Below are positions 9,106 through 17,300 of a DNA stretch of 37,789 bases, one piece after another (the first letter of the stretch is position 1; every line of letters begins with the position of its first letter). A model generated the notes under the pieces. That model was not told the origin of the DNA. It did no database searches and worked only from the letters and a program-made list of their open reading frames with translations. The translations under genes and the position numbers were made by a program. Source of the DNA: Pontibacter qinzhouensis (GTDB lineage: Bacteria; Bacteroidota; Bacteroidia; Cytophagales; Hymenobacteraceae); assembly GCF_008017455.1 (NCBI RefSeq), contig NZ_VRTY01000061.1:1-37789 (forward strand). The letters run 5' to 3'.

Positions 9106-11661
9106 CTACTTTTTCCTGATCAGCAGTTTTTCGCCTGTGCTCACGTTAAAGTCGCTTTTGTTGTTCCACTCCATAATATCTTTTATCGTGATATTGTATT
9201 TGCGGGAAATCTGGTAAAGGCTTTCGCCTGTTGCTACAACATGGTATGGCGACTGGCTGGCTCCTGCCGAAGATCCGGCCGGGCTGGCTTCAGCTTCGGC
9301 GGGTGCTGTAAAAGCTTCTTCCGGTGCTGTAACCTTAATCACTTGCCCCACCGACAGGCCAGCCTCTGACAAGTTATTCCAGCTGCGAAGGTCGTTTACG
9401 CTTACATTATACTTTTTAGAGAGCTGGTACAAGGTTTCGCCACGCTCCACTGTGTGCGTAAGCACCGGTTGCGCAGCAGGAGTAGTATAGGTATCGGTTT
9501 CTGCTGGCAACACCTGCGGCTCTGCAATTAACAGCACCTGCCCGATTTTGATAGGCGTATCGCCCAGGTCGTTCCAGGTAGAAATATCGTTAATGGAAAC
9601 GGCATAGGCTCTGGAGATACTGTAAAGTGTTTCGCCTTGTTTTACAGTATGATGAGCCGGCGCAACAGCCGGGGCAGTGGAAGTATGTGCTACGTCTGAT
9701 GCTTTCTCTGTTGCAGGCGCTGGTTTATAGCCGGCAGGTTCCTTTAAAACAACTTCTTCTTCTGGTTCTATCGTCTGATCTTGCTTCGGCTCTGGCAGTT
9801 GTATCTGAACTGTGTCGGTGCGGCGTGTGGCAGGCGCTGGTACACTGGCAGGTTCTGGCTGAGGTTTTGCTGCTGTTGCTGAACCAGAGTCCCAGGTTAC
9901 GCCACGCTCAAACATGACAGTATCGGTTACAACTTTCGTTTTTGCTACAGATTCTATGGTAATAGGACCCGGTTGTGGCGAAGCTGCTACGGCAGTATCA
10001 GTTTGTGCGCTGGTGGTTCCTGCTGCTTTCTGGGTTTTAGTGGCAGGGTAAATCGCTTCGTTTTTTACCTGTGTATTGCTGGTAGTTGCCGGAACTGCTC
10101 CTGCCTCGGCCTGTGCTACTTTCACCGCCGTCTCTACCGGTACTGTAACAACTGGAGCAGGTGCTGCTGGCTCTTCTTCTATGGTGGCCTCAACTGGCTG
10201 CTCCATCGGCACAGGCTCTGGCTGCTCTGGTTTATTTTTCAGTTTGTTAATAAGTCTGGTAAAGAAGTTTTCTTTGGGAGGTGCTTGTTGTGCGGGCTGC
10301 TTAGGCTGTGCAGGTGCAGTCTTTGCTGTAGTAGTGGCCGGAGTAGCTGGTGAGCTGGTCGTTTTGCCTGTTGCAGGAGCAGCTGCTACTACCGGTGCTT
10401 TGCTCAGGTCTCGCACCTCCACTGGTGTTCTGGCTGGTCGGCGTTTCTGAAGCCACAGCACACGGCCCGATACAGGCGTTTCGCTGCGGTCCATACGGTT
10501 GTTGAACACCAGGTGGCTGAGTTGTATGCCATAGTGCTGCGAAATCATGTGCATGGTTTCGCCTGGCTGTACCACGTGGTAGGCTACCTCAGAGGTTGAT
10601 TTCTTTTGCTCCAGGTAGTAAATGCCGCCTTCTTTTACTTCATCGAAACTATAGAGGTCGTTGTATTTCTGGAATTTGCGAAGCGAGATGTTGTTCTGCT
10701 TTGCCAGTTTTTCTTTTGTATCACCTCTGCGTGCTACCAGTGCATTCAGGCCGTGCAGTTTGGTAATAGAGGTCGAGGCAGACGCATAGCCTGCCAGGTT
10801 TCCGGTATGCGCCACAGGACCTTTAGATGCCAGCAAAGCCGGATCCTGCCCGTTGCGTGTCGGTATCATCACGTAATAATCTTTGTCTGACGGAATAGTG
10901 CCCCCCAGAAGCCACTTGTTGTATTTCTCGAGTTCTCCTGCGTCTATTTTAGTTGCCAGCGCAATATCGAGCAGGCTCTGGCCCGGTGTGCAGCGCATTT
11001 CGCTCAGCATGAGCGTAGGCTTCGTTGTTTTGCCTACAAAGTTTTCGTAAGCGATTTTGTGTGCCAGGTAAGTAAGCAGGTAGGTGTGCGTTTTTTCAGT
11101 CACTTCCATTTTCTTGCTGCCGATATCAGAGGGTTTGGTAGCTGCTTTGGCGCCTGTTGGCCCCAGGTAGTACGACAGAATGGTGTTGAACCAGTTATTG
11201 TAATAAAGGTTGCTGCGCTTAAAGTATTTGGCGGCTCCTTTGCTGGCTTCTATAATATGCCTGCGCTCATCAATAAGGTGGTCCATGCGCAGGTTAAAGT
11301 CGGAGGCAGCTTCTTTCTTAAATTGCCAGTACCCCACGGCATTAGAAGTAGAAACAGCATCGCCTATAAGGCCACTTTCCTGCAGGGCCAGGTACTTGAA
11401 ATCGTCTGGCACTCCCTCTTCCTGAAAGGTGCGCTCTATCCAGGGGAAGTAAGCATCGGCCAGTTCCACGCGGTTGCGGAAGTAGGTCTGGTTACGGTGC
11501 AAAGCATCCACTTTCTTCTGGATTTCCTGCTGTGCTCTATCCGAAATTTTAATCTGGATGTCGGCAACAGTTATATTTCGAGGAACAATAACAGCTTGTG
11601 CCAGTGCCAGTACGGGCAGCAAAAGCAGCATTAGCAGGAGAAGGGGCAGGTTCTTTCTCAT
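9106..11661 (-). CDS. Secreted lytic transglycosylase with multiple LysM domains (MltD-like)
   Basis: Predicted cell-wall enzyme of 851 residues that cleaves peptidoglycan glycan strands. Residues 1-22 form a signal peptide (Leu-rich, ending ALAQA). Residues about 55-205 form an SLT/goose-lysozyme-like domain with YLALQESGL, where the Glu is the likely catalytic acid, and AVGYWQF. Two divergent LysM-like units lie at about 308-355 and 361-408. A low-complexity Pro/Ala/Thr/Val-rich linker of about 260 residues follows. Three good LysM domains come at about 670-716, 734-779 and 806-851, each with GET/GESLY and a WN/WNN motif. Five LysM-like units and the long linker make it larger than E. coli MltD. 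It stands alone, with a 12-bp inverted repeat (11701-11776) upstream. Confidence 0.9.
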   Translation of the reverse strand: MRKNLPLLLLMLLLLPVLALAQAVIVPRNITVADIQIKISDRAQQEIQKKVDALHRNQTYFRNRVELADAYFPWIERTFQEEGVPDDFKYLALQESGLIGDAVSTSNAVGYWQFKKEAASDFNLRMDHLIDERRHIIEASKGAAKYFKRSNLYYNNWFNTILSYYLGPTGAKAATKPSDIGSKKMEVTEKTHTYLLTYLAHKIAYENFVGKTTKPTLMLSEMRCTPGQSLLDIALATKIDAGELEKYNKWLLGGTIPSDKDYYVMIPTRNGQDPALLASKGPVAHTGNLAGYASASTSITKLHGLNALVARRGDTKEKLAKQNNISLRKFQKYNDLYSFDEVKEGGIYYLEQKKSTSEVAYHVVQPGETMHMISQHYGIQLSHLVFNNRMDRSETPVSGRVLWLQKRRPARTPVEVRDLSKAPVVAAAPATGKTTSSPATPATTTAKTAPAQPKQPAQQAPPKENFFTRLINKLKNKPEQPEPVPMEQPVEATIEEEPAAPAPVVTVPVETAVKVAQAEAGAVPATTSNTQVKNEAIYPATKTQKAAGTTSAQTDTAVAASPQPGPITIESVAKTKVVTDTVMFERGVTWDSGSATAAKPQPEPASVPAPATRRTDTVQIQLPEPKQDQTIEPEEEVVLKEPAGYKPAPATEKASDVAHTSTAPAVAPAHHTVKQGETLYSISRAYAVSINDISTWNDLGDTPIKIGQVLLIAEPQVLPAETDTYTTPAAQPVLTHTVERGETLYQLSKKYNVSVNDLRSWNNLSEAGLSVGQVIKVTAPEEAFTAPAEAEASPAGSSAGASQSPYHVVATGESLYQISRKYNITIKDIMEWNNKSDFNVSTGEKLLIRKK

Positions 11662-11700
11662 AGGTTAAAAAATAAGGCGTTTTTAGTTAGCAACCAGAAA

Positions 11701-11776
11701 TAATATCTCTACTTTCTGTTTAACAATATGCAGGTAAATAGCTATTATATAGACTGTTCTATATGTAGAGATATTA
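11701..11776. repeat. 12-bp perfect inverted repeat upstream of the LysM gene
   Basis: TAATATCTCTAC at 11701-11712 is matched by GTAGAGATATTA at 11765-11776, with a 52-nt spacer. It lies 40-115 nt upstream of the LysM gene's start codon, where a promoter or leader RNA would be. It could be a long-loop hairpin or two half-sites for a regulator. Confidence 0.6.
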
Positions 11777-12001
11777 ATGCGAAATTAACGGAATAACTCC
11801 CTTATTTTAAAATCTGACGGAAAGATATTTGACATTTTTTTGCCGAAGGCGGTTCTGAGGGCGTGAGCGCAGGCATTGCAGCAGAAGATGAAAAAGCTTA
11901 AGCCGCTGTAACCGTTTGTGTTGCAAAAGGCCAGTAGCCAAATGAAAGATAAATGGAGACAACTGTCAGGTACAGCTAAAATGCGTTGCTTCCGGTGTAC
12001 C

Positions 12002-12032
12002 AATTATTCAGATGAAAATGGCCTTCCGAAGG
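12002..12032 (-). repeat. Dispersed bipartite element, copy 4
   Basis: In minus orientation: AATTATTCAGATGAAAATGG then CCTTCCGAAGG. This is one of the best copies and is almost identical to the one at 12175-12205. Confidence 0.9.
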
Positions 12033-12096
12033 ATTTTTAAGGTTTTAGATCCAAGGTTTTCTGAGGAACAGGTTTAATAGTGCCTCTGCTTCTACC

Positions 12097-12132
12097 AGAC
12101 GCTAGCAGGAGCTGCGCACACTGCGAGGTCTT
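12097..12132. repeat. Copy of the GACCTCGCAG/CTGCGAGGTC repeat
   Basis: AGACGCTAGCAGGAGCTGCG followed by CACACTGCGAGGTCTT. It is the inverted form of the 1563-1596 hairpin with one arm changed. It lies between two copies of the dispersed bipartite element. Confidence 0.6.
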
Positions 12133-12174
12133 ATAGGGTATCATTAACCAACCATATAGCAACGAACAATCAGA

Positions 12175-12205
12175 AATTATTCAGATGAAAATGCCCTTCC
12201 GAAGG
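12175..12205 (-). repeat. Dispersed bipartite element, copy 5
   Basis: Minus orientation, AATTATTCAGATGAAAATGC then CCTTCCGAAGG. It ends 4 nt from the stop codon of the O-methyltransferase gene, so it would be the first thing transcribed after that gene. Confidence 0.9.
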
Positions 12206-12209
12206 TTTT

Positions 12210-12854
12210 TTACAGTTTTCGGGCCAAGAGCAGGCCATCGCGTACGGGGAGCAGGATGTTTTCTACACGGCCATCCTCATGTAGCTTTTTGTTGAAGTCG
12301 ATCACCGCTGCTGTGTCTTCGTCTAGTTTCTTGCGGTATTTTGGTAATACTTTGCCGCTCCAGAGCACATTGTCGGCTATAATATAACCACCGGGAGCCA
12401 CTTTGTCGAACACCAGGTCGTAGTAGTTGGCGTAGTTTATTTTATCGGCATCCAGAAACACCAGATCAAAAGTAGCGTCGAGTGTCGGAATAATCTCCAG
12501 GGCATTGCCAATGTGGAGCCTGATGCTGTCTGCCAGACCCGCTTCTGCAAAATAGCCTTTCACGCGTTCCTCCAGCTCCTCGTTTTTATCGATGGTGTGC
12601 AGGGTGCCGCCCGGTTGCAGCCCCTCTGCCAGGCAAATGGCGGAGTAGCCGGTGTAGGTGCCAACTTCCAGAATCTGCCTGGGCCGGATCATCTGCGAAA
12701 ACATAGCGAGCAAACGCCCCTGCAGGTGCCCCGACAGCATGCGCGGCTTCAGCACGTTCAGGTGAGTCTGGCGGTTTACTTTGTGCAGCAGTTCGCTTTC
12801 TGGTGAAGTATGTTCCTCGGCATACTGCTGCAGGTCCTCGTCTAAGAATTCCAT
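12210..12854 (-). CDS. SAM-dependent O-methyltransferase (CCoAOMT-like family)
   Basis: Class I methyltransferase of 214 residues. The SAM site is visible in ILEVGTYTGYSAICLAEGL, followed by HTIDKNEE (acidic residue binding the SAM ribose) and DLVFLDADKINYANYYDLV, the metal-binding DADK segment of the catechol/caffeoyl-CoA OMT group. I chose the ATG at 12854 (MEFLDEDLQQYAEEHT), because the upstream open frame is made of TTG/AAC repeat sequence. It is the third gene of a same-strand run (glycosyltransferase, M16 peptidase, OMT), with a 128-nt gap before it. The substrate is unknown. Confidence 0.92.
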   Translation of the reverse strand: MEFLDEDLQQYAEEHTSPESELLHKVNRQTHLNVLKPRMLSGHLQGRLLAMFSQMIRPRQILEVGTYTGYSAICLAEGLQPGGTLHTIDKNEELEERVKGYFAEAGLADSIRLHIGNALEIIPTLDATFDLVFLDADKINYANYYDLVFDKVAPGGYIIADNVLWSGKVLPKYRKKLDEDTAAVIDFNKKLHEDGRVENILLPVRDGLLLARKL

Positions 12855-12982
12855 AGTTTGATTGTTGGTTGTTATTTGCTGATTGTTGCTTGTAAATGGC
12901 TTGTTAGTTAAATAAGAACAAAGTTTCCGCTGAATAAATATTCTTCTGCTACTTTTAACAACTAACAATCATCAACTAACCA

Positions 12983-14215
12983 TTAAGCCGGTACATAATT
13001 CAGGAAGCTGAGCTGTTCCTCGCGCAGGGTGTCGTTGGCTATGTCGAGCAGGTTGGTGGCCGTAATAATTTTGATTTGGTCAAAGATTTCGTTCAGCGTG
13101 TCTACCTTCTCCTGGTCCAGTATGCTCTTGCCCATCATCATCATCAGGCCGATGTTGCTTTCTTCGGCCATGGCCAGCTGCCCCATCAGCTGTTCTTTAG
13201 CGGTGTGAAGTTGCAGCGAGCCCAACGGTTTCTCACGAAGTTTCTTCAGCTCTTTCAGCACCAGCGAGGTAGTGCGGTTCAGCTGCTTTTTCTCTGTGCC
13301 GAAATAAATCGAGAGCAGGCCGGTGTCTATATAAGTGGCATAGTTGGCATCTATGGTGTACACCAGCCCGTGCTTTTCGCGCACCGCCAGGTTCAGGCGT
13401 GAGTTCATGCCAGGGCCGCCCAGCAGGTTTACGAGCAGGAAAAACGGAATGCGGCGCTCGTCGTTGAGAGCATAGGCCGGGCCGCCGAGCACACAATGCG
13501 CCTGCGAAATAGGTTTTTCGAGGGTAACAGCGTGTGGAGTATAGCCCGTGAACGGTTGGCGCTCGCGTTGCTTGGTGATTACTGGTATTTCAGAAAGGTA
13601 TTTCTCTGCCAGTTGCACTACCTTTTTAAAAGGCAGGTTGCTTACAGAGCAGAATACCAACGCGTCGGTGCTCAGGTTTCTGGAAATAAAGTCTAGGAAA
13701 TCATGCTTCTTAAAACCTGATACGCTTTCTTTGGTGCCTAATATGTTGTTGCCAAGCGGGTGGTTTCTATACACCACGTTGTCGAACTCATCTACAATGG
13801 CTTCTTCCGGTGTGTCGAGGTACATAGCCATCTCTTCCAGAATTACGCCACGCTCTTTCTCTATTTCCTTTTCAGGAAAAATGGAGTGGAAGGTGATGTC
13901 TGTGAGCAACTCAAACGATTTTTCGAAGTGCTTGTCGAGCACGGAGCTGTAGAGGCAGAGTTTCTCTTTGGTAGTGTAGGCATTTAATTCGCCGCCCACC
14001 GTCTCGAGCCTGTTCAGGATATGAAACGACTTGCGCTTGGTAGTGCCTTTAAAAGCCATGTGCTCCCAGAAATGGGCCAGCCCCAGCTCCTCAGGCAGCT
14101 CATCGCGGCTCCCGATATCCAGAATAAAACCGCTATGCGCTATTTTGGTGTGTAAAACTTGTTTATGAACGATCCGGATGCCGTTCGCTAATATATGGAT
14201 ATGATAATCAAGCAT
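12983..14215 (-). CDS. M16 family zinc metallopeptidase (processing peptidase-like)
   Basis: 410-residue protein with the inverted zinc motif HxxEH seen as His48, Glu51 and His52 (HFWEHMAFKGT), and the distal Glu ligand in ERGVILEEM (about 127-128), 76 residues on. All catalytic residues are present, so it is likely an active peptidase like mitochondrial processing peptidase beta or PqqL-type single-domain members. The C-terminal half carries the second M16 domain (GGPGMNSRLNLAVREKHGLVYTI). No signal peptide is evident, so a cytoplasmic location is likely. It follows the glycosyltransferase by 60 nt. Confidence 0.93.
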   Translation of the reverse strand: MLDYHIHILANGIRIVHKQVLHTKIAHSGFILDIGSRDELPEELGLAHFWEHMAFKGTTKRKSFHILNRLETVGGELNAYTTKEKLCLYSSVLDKHFEKSFELLTDITFHSIFPEKEIEKERGVILEEMAMYLDTPEEAIVDEFDNVVYRNHPLGNNILGTKESVSGFKKHDFLDFISRNLSTDALVFCSVSNLPFKKVVQLAEKYLSEIPVITKQRERQPFTGYTPHAVTLEKPISQAHCVLGGPAYALNDERRIPFFLLVNLLGGPGMNSRLNLAVREKHGLVYTIDANYATYIDTGLLSIYFGTEKKQLNRTTSLVLKELKKLREKPLGSLQLHTAKEQLMGQLAMAEESNIGLMMMMGKSILDQEKVDTLNEIFDQIKIITATNLLDIANDTLREEQLSFLNYVPA

Positions 14216-14275
14216 TCAGTATGGAAATTGGAGCACAAAGGTACGTAAAATGTACCAGAAACAGATAGCTGCGGC

Positions 14276-15415
14276 TTATTTTTGGAGTACACGTTCGTAG
14301 AGTTGCTGTAGTTGCGCCGCCGTGTGTGCGGCCCTGAATTGCTGAACGTGTACGTGGCCCGCCCTGATCATTTCCTGCCGCAGCGCCTCGTCTGTTAAAG
14401 CCTTTGCCATTTGGTTACCAAGCGCAGTTGCATCAGCGGGGTTGGCATACAAACTTTTCGGACCGCCCGCTTCCTGAAAACAGGAGCCTGTAGAGGTTAT
14501 AACAGGTACGCCGCTATTAAGTGCCTCCACGATAGGAATTCCGAAACCTTCGAAAATGGAAGGGTACACGAACAGCCGCGCCAACTGAAAAATAGCAGGC
14601 AACTCCTGAAAAGAAATGTAGGGTAAAAAATGCACCTTCGCTTGCAGGCCATGCTGCTGCACAAAGTTTTCAAGTTCTGCGGCATACGGGGTTTTGCGGC
14701 CTACAAAAACCACATGCGCTGCATCTGCTAAGCCCTGCTGGTGCCAGGCTTTTAGAAGCTGCAGTTGGTTTTTTCTTTTTTCAAGTGTACCTACACATAC
14801 TATATAGGAGTGTGGCAGGTTAAACTTGGTTTTAACTTGCTGCAAGTGTTCAGGTGAAAGAGGCTGGTGAAAAACCGGGTCACAATCTTGGTACACTACG
14901 CTGATGCGCGAACCATCTATTTTCAGATAAGTGATTAAGTCTTGCCTGGTTTGTTCCGAAATAGACACGATATGATCGCTTTGCTGGCAGGCATACTTTA
15001 CCTTTTGCGTATAAATAAGGCGGTCGAGTGGCTTGTAAAGTTCCGGAAAACGTAGAAAGATAAGATCGTGGATGGTGACCACACTTTTTACACCAGCACG
15101 TGTCAGGCCGTAGGGTAACTCGTTGCTAAGGCCGTGGTATAGGTTTATCTGGTGGCTCCGAAGTGTCGATGCCATGCCGAATACCCGCCAGAGCGAGGCA
15201 AGGCGCTTCTGAAGGCCGGGCTGTGGCAAAACTACCTGGGCAGTTGGTGTAGCCGGATAAAAGTCTTTGAAAAGTGTGTTGACTTTAGGTGTAAAAAGCC
15301 TGTATTCCTGTTCGGGGTTATGCTCCAGTTGGCTCGAAATAACAAACCGGCTGTAGTTGCCAAGGCCTGAGGTGTTGTTAAAAGCACGTTTGGCATCGTA
15401 GCCGATCCTGATCAT
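14276..15415 (-). CDS. Glycosyltransferase, GT4-type (GT-B fold)
   Basis: 379 residues. The N-terminal half has YDAKRAFNNTSGLGNYSRF and VVTIHDLIFLRFPELY. The C-terminal donor domain has VCVGTLEKRKNQLQLLKAW, and the EX7E motif in YPSIFEGFGIPIVEALNSGVPVIT. It probably adds a sugar to a cell-surface glycan; donor and acceptor are unknown. I chose the ATG at 15415 because an AGGAG sequence sits 7 nt upstream, rare in this window. The open frame extends to a TTG at 15439. It probably forms an operon with the M16 peptidase and OMT downstream. Confidence 0.9.
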   Translation of the reverse strand: MIRIGYDAKRAFNNTSGLGNYSRFVISSQLEHNPEQEYRLFTPKVNTLFKDFYPATPTAQVVLPQPGLQKRLASLWRVFGMASTLRSHQINLYHGLSNELPYGLTRAGVKSVVTIHDLIFLRFPELYKPLDRLIYTQKVKYACQQSDHIVSISEQTRQDLITYLKIDGSRISVVYQDCDPVFHQPLSPEHLQQVKTKFNLPHSYIVCVGTLEKRKNQLQLLKAWHQQGLADAAHVVFVGRKTPYAAELENFVQQHGLQAKVHFLPYISFQELPAIFQLARLFVYPSIFEGFGIPIVEALNSGVPVITSTGSCFQEAGGPKSLYANPADATALGNQMAKALTDEALRQEMIRAGHVHVQQFRAAHTAAQLQQLYERVLQK

Positions 15416-15534
15416 AGTGTCTCCTGGTTTTAAGTGCAATATGACGATTTATCGTTGAGTTTAAAAAACGAACGTTTGCCATCTGATCATCAGTTAGTTG
15501 TAAATTCTTTGAAATTTGATAATAGTTTATTCAA

Positions 15535-15553
15535 TATATTTGTTCTAAATTTG
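15535..15553 (+). promoter_or_regulatory. Two overlapping-range -7 boxes for the pepP-like gene
   Basis: TATATTTG (15535-15542) and TAAATTTG (15546-15553) both fit TAnnTTTG exactly. TTTG elements upstream at 15508 and 15515 flank the ideal -33 spacing for the first box. The start codon is at 15616, so the leader would be about 55-70 nt. Confidence 0.6.
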
Positions 15554-15615
15554 AGCCGACAAGGAGGGGGGTGTAACTTTTGGAGCACCTAATTTATCAA
15601 GAAAAGCTATAAAAC

Positions 15616-16908
15616 ATGCGATACTTGCCCGTTACGAATCAGTTGTTTGTCCGGAATAGGCAAAACTTCAGAAAGCAGCTAAAGCCGTGTTCTGTTGCCG
15701 TTTTCCACTCAAACGATATTATGCCAACCAATGCGGATGGCACAATGGCCTTTCGTCAGAACAACGACTTGTTCTACCTCAGCGGCATTGATCAGGAGGA
15801 GAGTATTCTGTTACTTTACCCGGATGCCAAAGATGCCAATATGCAGGAAATTCTCTTTCTGCGCGAAACAAACGACCATATTCTTACCTGGGAAGGCTAT
15901 AAACTGACCAAAGAACAGGCGACAGAAGTCTCCGGTATAAAAACAGTTTTATGGCTCAGCGAGTTTAAGCAGGTGCTAAATGTGCTTTTGGCCGAAGCCG
16001 AGCATGTGTACCTGAACACAAACGAGCACATAAGAGCAACTGTAGAGGTAGAGACACGCGATGCACGCTTTATTAAATGGTGCAAGGAGCAGTATCCGCT
16101 GCATAAGTATGAGCGCAGCGCCCCAATTATGCATTACCTGCGGGCCATAAAATCGGAAGCTGAGATTGAGCTGCTAAAAAAAGCATGCGAAATTACCGGC
16201 CAGGCCTTCAGACGGCTACTCGGTTTTATTAAACCTGGTGTAACGGAATATGAGATCGAGGCAGAAATTTATCATGAGTTTATCCGCAACCGGTCGCGCG
16301 GGCCGGCATACAACTCTATTATAGCATCGGGCGCGAATGCCTGTATTTTGCATTATGTAGATAATAACAGGGAGTGCCACGACGGTGATCTGGTGTTAAT
16401 GGACTTTGGCGCCGAGTATGCCAACTACGCAGCCGACCTCACACGCACAGTGCCTGTTAACGGTAAATTTACTAAACGCCAGCGAGAGGTGTATGACTCG
16501 GTACTGCGCGTTATGAAAGCGGCCAAACAGATGCTGGTGCCGGGTAATTCACTAAATCAGTATCATGCGTTTGTGGGTACGGTTATGCAAAACGAGCTCA
16601 TTAACCTGGGTTTGTTAAACGAAACAGATGTCCGGAACCAGGACCCTGCCAAGCCACTTTATAAAAAGTACTTTATGCATGGCACATCACATTTTCTGGG
16701 CCTCGATGTGCACGATGTTGGCAATAAGTACCGCCCTTTTGAAGAGGGAATGGTGTTTACCTGCGAACCTGGCATCTATATAAGAGAGGAAGGAATTGGT
16801 ATACGGCTCGAAAACGATATACTGGTTACCAAAAACGGCCCACTGGACCTGATGAAAGATATACCGCTGGAAGCTGACGAGATAGAGCAACTCATGCAAA
16901 AAGCCTGA
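15616..16908 (+). CDS. Xaa-Pro aminopeptidase (M24B, PepP type)
   Basis: 430-residue dinuclear metallopeptidase that removes the N-terminal residue before proline. It has an N-terminal aminopeptidase P domain (about 1-170, FHSNDIMPTNADG and FRQNNDLFYLSGID) and a C-terminal pita-bread domain. All five metal ligands are visible: Asp263, Asp274, His359, Glu384 and Glu399. The second His of the active site is in HYVDNNRECHDGD. No signal peptide. It is divergent from the glycosyltransferase gene and stands alone. Confidence 0.95.
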   Translation: MRYLPVTNQLFVRNRQNFRKQLKPCSVAVFHSNDIMPTNADGTMAFRQNNDLFYLSGIDQEESILLLYPDAKDANMQEILFLRETNDHILTWEGYKLTKEQATEVSGIKTVLWLSEFKQVLNVLLAEAEHVYLNTNEHIRATVEVETRDARFIKWCKEQYPLHKYERSAPIMHYLRAIKSEAEIELLKKACEITGQAFRRLLGFIKPGVTEYEIEAEIYHEFIRNRSRGPAYNSIIASGANACILHYVDNNRECHDGDLVLMDFGAEYANYAADLTRTVPVNGKFTKRQREVYDSVLRVMKAAKQMLVPGNSLNQYHAFVGTVMQNELINLGLLNETDVRNQDPAKPLYKKYFMHGTSHFLGLDVHDVGNKYRPFEEGMVFTCEPGIYIREEGIGIRLENDILVTKNGPLDLMKDIPLEADEIEQLMQKA

Positions 16909-17300
16909 CACTTGCCGCTGTAAAGTAAGTTGGTAGCCAAAAATAACCAGATTACAGGCCTGAGAACGAGCTATAGGCACAAAAATTAAATTTTTTTTCT
17001 GAAATAAAACCTTTTCTCAAACAAAGAGTTGAAATAAGAATCTAACAAGATAGTGCTGGCACCGTAAGTACAGAACAAGTAATAAATGGCAGACCTTTAG
17101 CATAGAATATCAGGTGCTTAGCAATTGCACTGATATAGGAATAAATTAAGGCCTCTTTTATGAAAAAAAACTACTTCATATCCTTCTTATACACCTTTCT
17201 AAACCCTAAAATCATAACTAAACCTTTTTTTTAATGAATGAACAAAAACTAACAAGTAAACATGTACGTATTGTCATATCAAAATATATTTCTTAGAATT
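16909..17300. other. Gap upstream of the OmpA-like gene
   Basis: AT-rich, with T-runs and A-runs but no exact TAnnTTTG box. A 24-codon open frame (17160-17234) has no support. An in-frame ATG at 17262 precedes the chosen OmpA start. The promoter of the OmpA gene is presumably here but I cannot place it. Confidence 0.4.

Larger units (their letters stand above)
11662..12209. other. Long intergenic region upstream of the LysM gene
   Basis: It contains a spaced inverted repeat (11701-11776), two same-orientation copies of the dispersed bipartite element (12002-12032, 12175-12205) and one copy of the GACCTCGCAG family between them (12097-12132). A 72-codon open frame (11785-12003, minus) overlaps a repeat and has no family features, so I do not call it a gene. 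Confidence 0.55.

Noticed and set aside
9973..10450. Cys/Ser-rich open frames on the plus strand inside the LysM gene
   Set aside because: Shadows of the Ala/Pro/Thr linker of the real gene.
11785..12003. 72-codon open frame, minus strand
   Set aside because: Cys/Phe-rich with no family likeness, no promoter or terminator, and it overlaps the edge of a dispersed repeat.
17160..17234. 24-codon frame (MKKNYFISF...) upstream of the OmpA-like gene
   Set aside because: Too short and AT-driven; no evidence of translation. It could be a leader peptide but nothing supports it.
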